Below, one piece after another: positions 1 to 5,791 of a DNA stretch of 5,914 nucleotides. A program made the position numbers and the translations under genes. Each line of letters opens with the position of its first letter. Positions within the stretch are counted from its first letter, which is position 1. The stretch comes from Methylomonas sp. (lineage in GTDB: Bacteria; Pseudomonadota; Gammaproteobacteria; Methylococcales; Methylomonadaceae), in NCBI GenBank assembly GCA_026988195.1, contig JALSLS010000484.1:1-5914 (forward strand), in the 5' to 3' direction. Under the pieces are notes generated by a model. That model did no database searches. It saw only the letters and a list, made by a program, of their open reading frames with translations, and was not told where the DNA came from.

Positions 1-156
1 AAGTGTTATTAAATAGGCTTTCGAATAACAAAAATAAAATTATTCCTGATTACGTACGAGTCTCAGCCATTTTATAAAAAGGCCGATTCAACTGTTATAC
101 GTCATCTCGGCAGGGATTCACATTAAGCTATCCTGCATAATGCCCTTTGGGTAAAT

Positions 157-181
157 ACAAATCTGTTCCAGACAGATTTGT
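157..181. repeat. perfect 10-bp stem-loop
   Basis: The arm acaaatctgt (157-166) is exactly complementary to acagatttgt (172-181), with the 5-nt loop tccag. Neither strand has a T-run after it, so it does not look like an intrinsic terminator. It sits at the centre of the larger palindromic element and overlaps by one base the 9-bp arm 181-189, which pairs with 104-112. It is most simply read as internal secondary structure of that element. Confidence 0.5.
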
Positions 182-250
182 GCCGAGATCTAGAACCCCA
201 AGGATGGGGTGATTGTATAAGCTAATTATCTAGGTCGTATGTCCCTATAC

Positions 251-283
251 ACTGGATACCAGCAATCCCTGCTGGTATGACGT
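251..283. repeat. REP-like palindromic unit
   Basis: A perfect 9-bp stem (ataccagca 256-264, tgctggtat 270-278) with a 5-nt loop is flanked by ctgg on the left and gacg on the right. The pattern CTGGAT-stem-loop-stem-ATGACG resembles the widespread proteobacterial REP-type repeat that typically begins CTGGATTCCCGC and ends GGGAATGACG; here the stem is less GC-rich. The match to that class is by pattern memory, not by alignment. An outer ctaggt (230-235) / acctag (286-291) pair could extend the structure. Confidence 0.45.
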
Positions 284-406
284 GAACCTAGTGTGTTATA
301 TACGGCTGAAGCTCATGGGTAATCAGGAAATTATTTATAAGCTAGTAGATGGTGTGATCTATTCTCTCATGAGTATTGAAAGCCAAACATTGGCAAGACT
401 TTATTT

Positions 407-441
407 AGAAACCGGGAAGTTGTTTCATGCACGTTCCTTAG
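407..441 (+). repeat. left copy of 35-bp inverted repeat flanking the gene block
   Basis: This 35-bp stretch (core cgggaagttgtttca at 414-428, then gcacgttccttag at 429-441) recurs in inverted orientation at 5757-5791 with 33 of 35 identical positions. Weaker similarity continues on both sides, to about 395 and about 454. A third, partial copy in the same orientation as this one begins near 5895. It lies 19 bp beyond the stop codon of the 461-976 gene. The pair could be dispersed repeat copies that flank the genes by chance, or the ends of a mobilised segment. Confidence 0.7.
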
Positions 442-460
442 CTAAATAGTGACCATTCAT

Positions 461-976
461 TTAAAGGGTGACAAAAAATAGAAGACAAGCTGTACCAAAA
501 CTATAAGCACTAACAAATTGTATTTTGTGGCTTAATGACATTGCTTTCCAACATGAATATTCACGCCTGATGTATCGCAACCAAGCAGCAAGAAAATTCC
601 GTTTAAAACGGACAAAGAGCACTGGTGCAGCAAGAATTAAGCGGTAAATCATATATAAAGCGATTATGATCGAACCATTTACAATAATGATTTCACTTTG
701 AAAATGATTAAGATGAAGGGTATGCTCAAAAAACACGATAAATGAATATTCAATGGCCTCAATACTTAAGTGCATTAAATGTATAACACCATCTATTAAG
801 CTTAGAAACCAATCTAATAAAACATCGAACATCGAGATAACAAAAAATAAAATTCCAAATTTTCTGCTAACTCGCTTCAACATTTGCCTGTCAGATTCAA
901 ACCGCTTATTATGTTTCTCAGGGATGTTTTTTTTGACAGTCTTCAAAAATCTCCTTAGCAGTGTTTCTTTTTTCAA
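461..976 (-). CDS. uncharacterised small integral membrane protein (171 aa)
   Basis: I do not recognise the family. The N-terminus (residues 1-40) is strongly basic, rich in Lys and Arg, and probably cytoplasmic. Hydrophobic segments follow at about 41-62, 97-123 and 154-170, with a shorter amphipathic stretch at about 66-85 containing several His and Glu residues. Another basic cluster (residues 123-140) lies between the second and third segments, consistent with a three-helix inner-membrane protein obeying the positive-inside rule. There is no signal peptide and no visible catalytic motif. The start used is TTG at 976; no ATG lies in frame upstream. ATG at 883 (residue 32) is an alternative with a modest AGG-type ribosome site and would remove most of the basic tail. 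The gene follows nhaD in the same direction after about 165 bp that hold a hairpin and a candidate promoter, so it may be a separate unit. Its length and consistently protein-like composition support a real gene; function is unknown. Confidence 0.65.
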   Translation of the reverse strand: MKKETLLRRFLKTVKKNIPEKHNKRFESDRQMLKRVSRKFGILFFVISMFDVLLDWFLSLIDGVIHLMHLSIEAIEYSFIVFFEHTLHLNHFQSEIIIVNGSIIIALYMIYRLILAAPVLFVRFKRNFLAAWLRYIRREYSCWKAMSLSHKIQFVSAYSFGTACLLFFVTL

Positions 977-1010
977 ATGAATAACTCTATAAGTAAGATT
1001 AATATAGTTT

Positions 1011-1047
1011 CGAGTTAATACTATAACTCGACCTTCCTGCTTTTAAA
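1011..1047 (-). promoter_or_regulatory. candidate promoter with palindrome over the -10, upstream of the 461-976 gene
   Basis: Read on the minus strand, TTTAAA (1047-1042, 4 of 6 to the -35 consensus) is followed after 16 bp by TATAGT (1025-1020, 5 of 6 to the -10 consensus). The -10 lies inside a perfect inverted repeat, cgagtta (1011-1017) with taactcg (1024-1030). A further GAGTTAT half-site occurs at 987-981, just upstream of the start codon. A repressor site overlapping the promoter is a reasonable inference; no regulator gene is present in the window. Confidence 0.33.
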
Positions 1048-1064
1048 CTTTTTATCGCTTGACT

Positions 1065-1100
1065 CTTACTAAATCATCTTAGGTACGATGATTTAGTAAG
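1065..1100. other. 14-bp perfect stem-loop between nhaD and the small membrane gene
   Basis: The arm cttactaaatcatc (1065-1078) pairs perfectly with gatgatttagtaag (1087-1100) around an 8-nt loop. It lies 41 bp beyond the nhaD stop codon, where a terminator would be expected. However, the stem is AT-rich and neither strand has an adjacent T-run, so it is not a canonical intrinsic terminator. It could act as an mRNA 3'-end stabiliser, a weak or Rho-assisted terminator, or a protein-binding palindrome. Confidence 0.5.
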
Positions 1101-1141
1101 ACTGAGAGATCTAGTCGCCCCAAAATTTTCCCTGTCGTATG

Positions 1142-2551
1142 CTAGGTATTGATCAAAAAGTGCACATAGATACTAGAAAAATAACCTAATGCAATAGCTG
1201 GCATCCATTTTAAATGACTGGAAAAGGTATAAAAACCTTTTGCTTGTCCCATCAATGCGACCCCTGCCGCAGAACCGATGGATAACATACTGCCACCCGT
1301 TCCTGCAGTTAGAGTCACTAATAGCCATTGCCATTCCGGCATCTCGGGGTTCATTGATAATACCGCAAACATCACTGGAATATTATCAATTAAAGCTGAT
1401 GCAATGCCCACCAGTATATTTGCCGTGGTAGCCCCTAGCTCACCATACATGAATTCGGAGGTGAGAGTTAAATACCCCATAAATCCCAGCCCGCCAACAG
1501 CCATAATAATGCCATAAAAGAAAAATAAGGTGTCCCACTCCGATTTAGCTATATGGCTAAATACATCGAATGCACTGCCTGTGACTCCGGAGCTTGGAAC
1601 GCTATCAAAAGAAGTATTTTCTCGTCTGAACTTGAGGCGCAGGTAATGACCAAACATTTTTAAATACCCCAAACCCATTAGCATGCCAATAGCAGGGGGG
1701 AAGTGTAAAAATTGATGGAAGAATACAGAGGTAGCGATCGTTGCTAAAAATAAGAAAATAATAAATAGCCCCCCATGTTTAATTTCCGCACTGGACTCTT
1801 CTGGCAAGGCCGGGCTATCTTTAGGCAAGTAATAATGCATGATGATAGCGGGCACTAGGAAATTAACAGCAGATGGGACAAACAACTTAAAAAAGGTCGT
1901 AAAATCTAAAATACCTTTTTGCCAGACCATCAATGTAGTGATATCACCAAAAGGACTAAACGCTCCCCCAGCATTTGCTGCAACGACAATATTGACACAG
2001 GCAATGGTAATAAAGGCTGGTTTAGCCGCACCGACGGTCAATATCACGGTACACATAATCAATGCAGTAGTCAGGTTATCTGCGATTGGTGAGATAAAAA
2101 ATGCCAATATGCCGGTTATCCAAAAAAGTTGTCGGTAACTAAAATTACGTGAGACTAACTTATAATGCAGAGCACTAAACACATCGCGTTCTATCATCGC
2201 ACTGATGTAGGTCATCGCAACTAACAAAAAAAAGAATAATTCAGTGTATTCAAGAAAGTTGTGTTCAAGTGCTTGCCTAGCAATATCACTTAAACCATGC
2301 GTTTTATAAACATAGCCAATAATTGCCCAGATGATGCCTGCTGCAACTAAAACAGGCTTGGATTTTTGTAAATGTAACTTTTCCTCTAAAACAACCAAGG
2401 TGTAAGCGATAAAAAATATCAACAGTACCAGATAACCCGAGAAATGTGAGGTTAGGTTTAGTTGTTCATTACTGGTTTCAGCACCCAATACTGACATAGG
2501 GAGTAGTAGTAATAAATTCAGCGATATTGCACTGATAATTGTATTTTTCAT
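1142..2551 (-). CDS. nhaD: NhaD-type Na+/H+ antiporter
   Basis: This is an inner-membrane antiporter that exports Na+ (in some members Li+) in exchange for H+, supporting salt and alkali tolerance; it belongs to the NhaD branch of the ion transporter superfamily. Numbered from ATG at 2551 the protein has 469 residues and many hydrophobic helices. Diagnostic blocks are SPIADNLTTAL (154-164), NAGGAFSPFGDITTLMVW (193-210), ALIDNIPVMF (386-395) and TAGTGGSMLSIGSAAG (415-430). These carry the conserved membrane-embedded Asp, Asn, Thr and Ser residues of the family. I chose ATG 2551 because the protein then begins with a signal-like stretch, lysine then Leu-rich to about residue 23, as in other NhaD proteins. 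The frame stays open to a TTG at 2623 (24 extra residues, 10 bp after the carbonic anhydrase stop). Neither start has a clear ribosome site, so the N-terminus is uncertain. It is the third gene after sulP and carbonic anhydrase, probably in the same operon, and could restore the Na+ gradient used for anion uptake. Confidence 0.93.
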   Translation of the reverse strand: MKNTIISAISLNLLLLLPMSVLGAETSNEQLNLTSHFSGYLVLLIFFIAYTLVVLEEKLHLQKSKPVLVAAGIIWAIIGYVYKTHGLSDIARQALEHNFLEYTELFFFLLVAMTYISAMIERDVFSALHYKLVSRNFSYRQLFWITGILAFFISPIADNLTTALIMCTVILTVGAAKPAFITIACVNIVVAANAGGAFSPFGDITTLMVWQKGILDFTTFFKLFVPSAVNFLVPAIIMHYYLPKDSPALPEESSAEIKHGGLFIIFLFLATIATSVFFHQFLHFPPAIGMLMGLGYLKMFGHYLRLKFRRENTSFDSVPSSGVTGSAFDVFSHIAKSEWDTLFFFYGIIMAVGGLGFMGYLTLTSEFMYGELGATTANILVGIASALIDNIPVMFAVLSMNPEMPEWQWLLVTLTAGTGGSMLSIGSAAGVALMGQAKGFYTFSSHLKWMPAIALGYFSSIYVHFLINT

Positions 2552-2633
2552 AAAGAGTCGATTTTTTTTGGAGAGGCGCAAATAATCCAGAGAGTATAGT
2601 GGGTAAGCCTTTTTAGCTATCAAATGCAGACCA

Positions 2634-3272
2634 TTAAAAAACTAAAGTATCATCATAAAACTTAACCTCACCTGTTGAAATATTATGATTACCCCCTACA
2701 ATCCCGCACTCACCTTTTTCTATCATGTCCTTTAAAATAGGGCTACGTTGCATAATTGCCTCTACTGTTCGCTTGACATTTATCGCTGATACTTTTTCCA
2801 CAAAATTATCATTGCTTGAATTACGGTTTTCAATTTCTGTTTTTTCATCAAAAACGGCAGGTTGTATCTTGTTCAACAAAGCCGTCAGGTTACCCATTTC
2901 AACGTGGTCACAAGCTCCCTTAACGGCACCACATTTTGTATGCCCTAAAACTACAATTATTTTAGCACCCGCGACCTTGCAACCAAACTCCATACTGCCC
3001 AGAATATCTTCATTAATAATATTACCCGCAATACGAACACTAAAGACATCCCCCAAGCCTTGATCAAAAATCAACTCTGCTGAGGTGCGTGAGTCAATGC
3101 AACTTAAAATAACGGCAAAGGGGTGTTGCCCGTCAGATGTTTCATTTGCTTGTTGTAACAGGTTACGGTTAATTTTGATGTTATCAATAAATCGCTTGTT
3201 ACCCGTTTTTAATAGCTCTAATGCCATTGCCGGTGTAATAGCAGCTTGCATTTCTTTGGTTAACGTTTTCAT
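2634..3272 (-). CDS. beta-class carbonic anhydrase
   Basis: The enzyme catalyses reversible hydration of CO2 to bicarbonate and H+ in the cytoplasm. The 212-residue protein is of usual length for the family and lacks a signal peptide. The zinc site is intact: CIDSR at 58-62 gives Cys58 and the Asp60/Arg62 dyad, and HTKCG at 111-115 gives His111 and Cys114. Flanking family motifs are SVRIAGN (78-84) and the C-terminal IVGG....STGEVKF strand (191-205). Residues about 139-160 form a polar Asn/Glu-rich loop. ATG at 3272 is preceded by an AGGAA ribosome site about 8 bases upstream. The gene starts 20 bp after the sulP stop, and its own TAA overlaps an out-of-frame ATG (TAATG) that closes after four codons. 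Adjacency to a SulP transporter suggests that it processes imported bicarbonate or supplies it for carboxylation, but it could equally serve general pH or bicarbonate homeostasis. Confidence 0.95.
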   Translation of the reverse strand: MKTLTKEMQAAITPAMALELLKTGNKRFIDNIKINRNLLQQANETSDGQHPFAVILSCIDSRTSAELIFDQGLGDVFSVRIAGNIINEDILGSMEFGCKVAGAKIIVVLGHTKCGAVKGACDHVEMGNLTALLNKIQPAVFDEKTEIENRNSSNDNFVEKVSAINVKRTVEAIMQRSPILKDMIEKGECGIVGGNHNISTGEVKFYDDTLVF

Positions 3273-3292
3273 TTTAGCTTTTCCTAATAGTT

Positions 3293-4834
3293 TTATATGG
3301 CAATAGGTTCAATAAATTTAATTTTTTCAACTGTTATATTCTTGGTTTTGGCATTGCTTTCAAAATTTAGAATAATCTCCAGTACATCATGAGCAATGGA
3401 TTTTGAATGTGAACAGTCAATAATCACTTTTGCATTGTTTGGAATCTCATTTAAGGTCGTTAAAATACTTGCCTTGTTAAAAAAAGAAACTTCTTCTGCC
3501 AATACAATGGTGTGAATTTCATGCCCTTCTTCTGAGGTGATTATGTCATGCATGTAGTGAGAGTTATTGTAGCTATGATATAAGGTGTTAAAAATACCAA
3601 AGAACATACCAATCGATATTCCTATCAGTAAATCAGTAATCAAAATTCCTATAACAGTTGCTATAAAAGGGGTGAATTGTTCCCATCCTAATGTATACAT
3701 TTGTTTAAAGAGAGCTGGTTTAGCTAGCTTGTAGCCCACTACAATGAGTATGGCGGCTAAACTGGCTAATGGAATCATATTGAGTAGGCCAGAAATCGTA
3801 ATAACACTGATTAATAAAAATATTCCATGGAAGATTGCAGATAGTTTGGTTTTTCCGCCAAAAGCAATATTTGCCGAACTGCGAACGATCACCTGAGTAA
3901 TGGGTAACCCACCGATTAAACCCGATACAATATTACCCAAACCTTGCGCCTTTAACTCCCTGTTAGTAGGAGTCACTCTTTTCGATGGATCCAGCTTATC
4001 GGTTGCTTCAACACACAGCAACGTTTCTAAACTAGCTACTATAGCCATAACACAAGCGACCTTCCAAACATCAATATTGCTAATCGCAGAAAAATCTGGA
4101 AAGGTAAACTGACTTAAAAAACCAGCCAAACTATCTGGAACAGGAAGGCTCACAACTTGGTCAGCCGTTAAACTGAAATTTAATATCCCATTTTGATAAG
4201 CAATGTTCATTACTATTCCTAAAACAACGACCACAATGGGACCTTGGATCAATTGAAATAATTTATGTTTTTTGATTAACACGGTATCCCATAGTATAAG
4301 TATTATTAGGGATGTCACTGCAATCAAGACAGCGCCGGGTGAAAAGACTTCAAAAGCACTGGCAATTGATGAAAATGTATTCTCCCCATCAAGCTGGAAG
4401 AAGGAAAGATCACCCTCCATATCTTTGTCATACCCTAAGGCGTGGGGGATTTGCTTTAAAATAATCAGCAAGCCTATTCCCGTTAACATCCCTTTAATCA
4501 CCGAGGAAGGGAAAAAATAGGCAATAAAACCTGCTTTAGCAAAGCCCATAACAAGCTGAATAAAACCGGCTATAACTACGGCTAATAAAAAGGCAGGCCA
4601 AGAACCTAATGTTGTAATAGCTGAAAATACAATCACAGCTAACCCAGCGGCTGGGCCACTAACACCAAGAGCTGAACCACTGGCTATACCTACTACAATA
4701 CCGCCAATGATACCTGCAATAATTCCCGAAAATAAAGGCGCGCCCGATGCCAAAGCAATACCAAGACACAAAGGAAGTGCCACAAAAAATACTACAACAC
4801 TGGCTGCCAAATCATTTTTTATATCTTTAAACAT
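3293..4834 (-). CDS. SulP (SLC26-like) family anion transporter, probable bicarbonate uptake
   Basis: This is a 513-residue inner-membrane transporter. The membrane domain spans about residues 8-420. It shows the SulP signatures ASGSALGVSGPAAGLAV (51-67), a SLETLLCVEATDKL segment (268-281) with the conserved acidic residue near the binding site, NRELKAQGLGN (291-301) and GGLPITQVIVRSS (308-320). The cytoplasmic C-terminal STAS domain (about 436-513) is short at roughly 78 residues. Family members carry sulfate, bicarbonate, chloride or dicarboxylates, and the sequence does not settle the substrate. The immediately following carbonic anhydrase gene, a pairing seen in other bacteria (including SulP-carbonic anhydrase fusions), makes bicarbonate the favoured guess. 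The ATG at 4834 has a good GGAGA ribosome site 6 bases upstream. It is the first gene of the minus-strand operon, with its promoter in the region shared with the divergent DUF2490 gene. Confidence 0.92.
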   Translation of the reverse strand: MFKDIKNDLAASVVVFFVALPLCLGIALASGAPLFSGIIAGIIGGIVVGIASGSALGVSGPAAGLAVIVFSAITTLGSWPAFLLAVVIAGFIQLVMGFAKAGFIAYFFPSSVIKGMLTGIGLLIILKQIPHALGYDKDMEGDLSFFQLDGENTFSSIASAFEVFSPGAVLIAVTSLIILILWDTVLIKKHKLFQLIQGPIVVVVLGIVMNIAYQNGILNFSLTADQVVSLPVPDSLAGFLSQFTFPDFSAISNIDVWKVACVMAIVASLETLLCVEATDKLDPSKRVTPTNRELKAQGLGNIVSGLIGGLPITQVIVRSSANIAFGGKTKLSAIFHGIFLLISVITISGLLNMIPLASLAAILIVVGYKLAKPALFKQMYTLGWEQFTPFIATVIGILITDLLIGISIGMFFGIFNTLYHSYNNSHYMHDIITSEEGHEIHTIVLAEEVSFFNKASILTTLNEIPNNAKVIIDCSHSKSIAHDVLEIILNFESNAKTKNITVEKIKFIEPIAI

Positions 4835-4844
4835 ATATTTTCTC

Positions 4845-4910
4845 CATTAAATAATGATAGGGGAGTGGGTAAATTTAACTAGTATTATCATCATTAAAAA
4901 TGATAGTATT
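4845..4910. promoter_or_regulatory. operator-like direct repeat and palindrome upstream of sulP
   Basis: CATTAAATAATGATAG (4845-4860) is repeated as CATTAAAAATGATAG (4892-4906), differing by one missing base, 47 bp apart. The second copy is also the right half of an imperfect palindrome: agtattatcat (4881-4891) with atgatagtatt (4900-4910), with two G-T positions. The site nearer the gene touches the sulP ribosome site and the other overlaps the candidate promoter, so a regulator bound here could control sulP. A loose resemblance to a Fur box (GATAAT repeats) is visible but too weak to call. Confidence 0.35.
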
Positions 4911-4931
4911 ACTTTCCTGTCAAATTGTAAA
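4895..4931 (-). promoter_or_regulatory. candidate promoter of the sulP-carbonic anhydrase-nhaD operon
   Basis: Two overlapping sigma-70-like arrangements can be read on the minus strand. One is TTTACA (4931-4926), a 17-bp spacer and TACTAT (4908-4903). The other is a perfect -35 TTGACA (4923-4918) with TTTAAT about 19 bp further on (near 4898-4893). Either would give a leader of roughly 55-65 nt before the sulP start. The choice between them cannot be made without a mapped transcript end. Confidence 0.4.
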
Positions 4932-4980
4932 GCTACTATTTATTTTTGTTAAAGAAATTTAGCTGCCTTTTTAATGACAC

Positions 4981-5009
4981 TTGAAACTGCTATCCATTGC
5001 AGGTTTAAG
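4981..5009 (+). promoter_or_regulatory. candidate promoter of the DUF2490 gene
   Basis: TTGAAA (4981-4986) and TTTAAG (5004-5009) are separated by 17 bp, matching 5 and 4 positions of the sigma-70 consensus hexamers. The downstream leader contains the ribosome site TAGGAG (5031-5036), 10 bases from the ATG at 5047. The promoter is moderate and unproven. It faces away from the sulP promoter, so a shared regulator is possible. Confidence 0.3.
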
Positions 5010-5046
5010 TTAAACAGAAAAAAACCAAATTAGGAGAACCAAAACC

Positions 5047-5760
5047 ATGCATAGAAGAATTAAAACACCTTTAACCTCCTTGATTATGCTATGGCTAATA
5101 TTGACAGGTTCTGCCAAGGGACAACCGACTGAAGATTTCCAAACTTGGGGTAATGTAACGGCTATTGGTAGCTTTGATATTTTGAATCCAAAGATAAATA
5201 ACTTTAAATATTGGTTAGAAGGGCAGGGCAGATTTGGCAATGACAGCTCCTCATTTTCTCAAGGAATATTACGCACAGGGCTTGGCTTTGAGCTTAATAA
5301 AAACACCAGTATATGGCTTGGTTACGCATGGATTCCTACTGATGAGCCATTCACCAAAAATTCTTTCGATGAAAATCGAATTTGGCAACAGCTTTTATGG
5401 AATAAAAAATATGCCTATGCTTCAGTCATGAGTCGAAGTCGTTTGGAGCAACGTTTTATTCCTACAGGGTCTGATGTCGGCTGGCGAGCTAGACAATTCT
5501 TTAAAGCTTCTGTTCCTCTCTCGTTTGCCCCCTCCTTTAGCCTAGTGATCAGTGAAGAAATTTTTATTAACCTTAATAATACCAATTGGGGTGCAAATGA
5601 TGGTTTTGACCAGAATCGAATATTTGCAGGGATTGGTTTTAAATTTGATAAAAACACTAAAACCGAAGTCGGCTATATGAACCAATATATCCGTAAAGCC
5701 AAAGGGGCAGATCAAATGAATCATTTATTGTCTGTAAATTTATTTCTCACTTTTAACTAA
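5047..5760 (+). CDS. DUF2490-type outer-membrane beta-barrel protein
   Basis: The 237-residue protein starts with a signal peptide: MHRR, a hydrophobic core at residues 9-20 and a likely cut after AKG (residue 25). The rest alternates short amphipathic strands rich in aromatic residues and Gly, as in an outer-membrane barrel. Motifs recalled from the DUF2490 family are LRTGLGFELN (75-84), IWLGYAW (89-95), ENRIWQQLLW (109-118), SRLEQRF (131-137), EIFINLN (171-177), FDQNRIFAGIGF (187-198) and EVGYMNQY (207-214). The last strand ends ...FLTFN, with Phe next to the C-terminus. No biochemical role is established for the family. It is divergent from the sulP operon across 212 bp, so co-regulation or a role in solute entry through the outer membrane is conceivable but inferred. 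Its stop codon lies inside the right 35-bp repeat copy, so the extreme 3' end may have been shaped by that repeat. Confidence 0.88.
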   Translation: MHRRIKTPLTSLIMLWLILTGSAKGQPTEDFQTWGNVTAIGSFDILNPKINNFKYWLEGQGRFGNDSSSFSQGILRTGLGFELNKNTSIWLGYAWIPTDEPFTKNSFDENRIWQQLLWNKKYAYASVMSRSRLEQRFIPTGSDVGWRARQFFKASVPLSFAPSFSLVISEEIFINLNNTNWGANDGFDQNRIFAGIGFKFDKNTKTEVGYMNQYIRKAKGADQMNHLLSVNLFLTFN

Positions 5761-5791
5761 GGAACGTGCCTGAAACAACTTCCCGATTTCT
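5757..5791 (-). repeat. right copy of 35-bp inverted repeat flanking the gene block
   Basis: The reverse complement of this segment matches 407-441 at 33 of 35 positions, in opposite orientation. It begins one base before the DUF2490 stop codon (5758-5760). Beyond the 35 bp, similarity continues weakly into the DUF2490 coding end (ttaaa.agtga pattern). Its inner part, 5771-5786, also pairs with 5895-5910, making it one arm of the local palindromic element. Confidence 0.7.

Larger units (their letters stand above)
34..338. repeat. MITE-like palindromic element with imperfect terminal inverted repeats
   Basis: No convincing gene lies in the first 460 bases; this element fills most of that stretch. 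Its ends are inverted copies of each other: about 34-70 read in reverse complement aligns with about 302-338. The match includes an uninterrupted 11-bp core (ttcctgattac at 43-53, gtaatcaggaa at 319-329) and an outer GGCTGA match, with roughly three quarters of positions identical over 35 bp. Inside are a perfect 10-bp hairpin (157-181), a small GC hairpin (acccca/tggggt, 195-210), a REP-like hairpin (256-278) and a 9-bp inverted pair (104-112 with 181-189). Short length, inverted ends and no transposase reading frame are typical of a non-autonomous MITE or compound REP cluster. Exact borders and any target-site duplication cannot be fixed from one copy. Confidence 0.45.

Noticed and set aside
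1..410. CRISPR array or RNA gene in the gene-free left end
   Set aside because: Repeats are inverted rather than regularly spaced direct repeats, and no tRNA cloverleaf or other RNA gene could be traced.
753..980. 75-residue plus-strand open frame
   Set aside because: It lies wholly antisense to the 461-976 membrane gene, has no ribosome site or domain, and has the composition expected of a shadow frame.
1839..2138. 99-residue plus-strand open frame within nhaD
   Set aside because: It is antisense to the most conserved part of nhaD; its length is explained by constraint on the real gene.
2725..3063. 112-residue plus-strand open frame
   Set aside because: It is antisense to carbonic anhydrase, with no recognisable features and no upstream signals.
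4881..4910. Fur box upstream of sulP
   Set aside because: Only about 12 of 19 positions fit the classical consensus in the best register, which AT-rich promoter DNA can give by chance.
5415..5657. 80-residue minus-strand open frame (and another at 5542-5724)
   Set aside because: Both lie antisense to the DUF2490 gene, which has a signal peptide, family motifs and a ribosome site.
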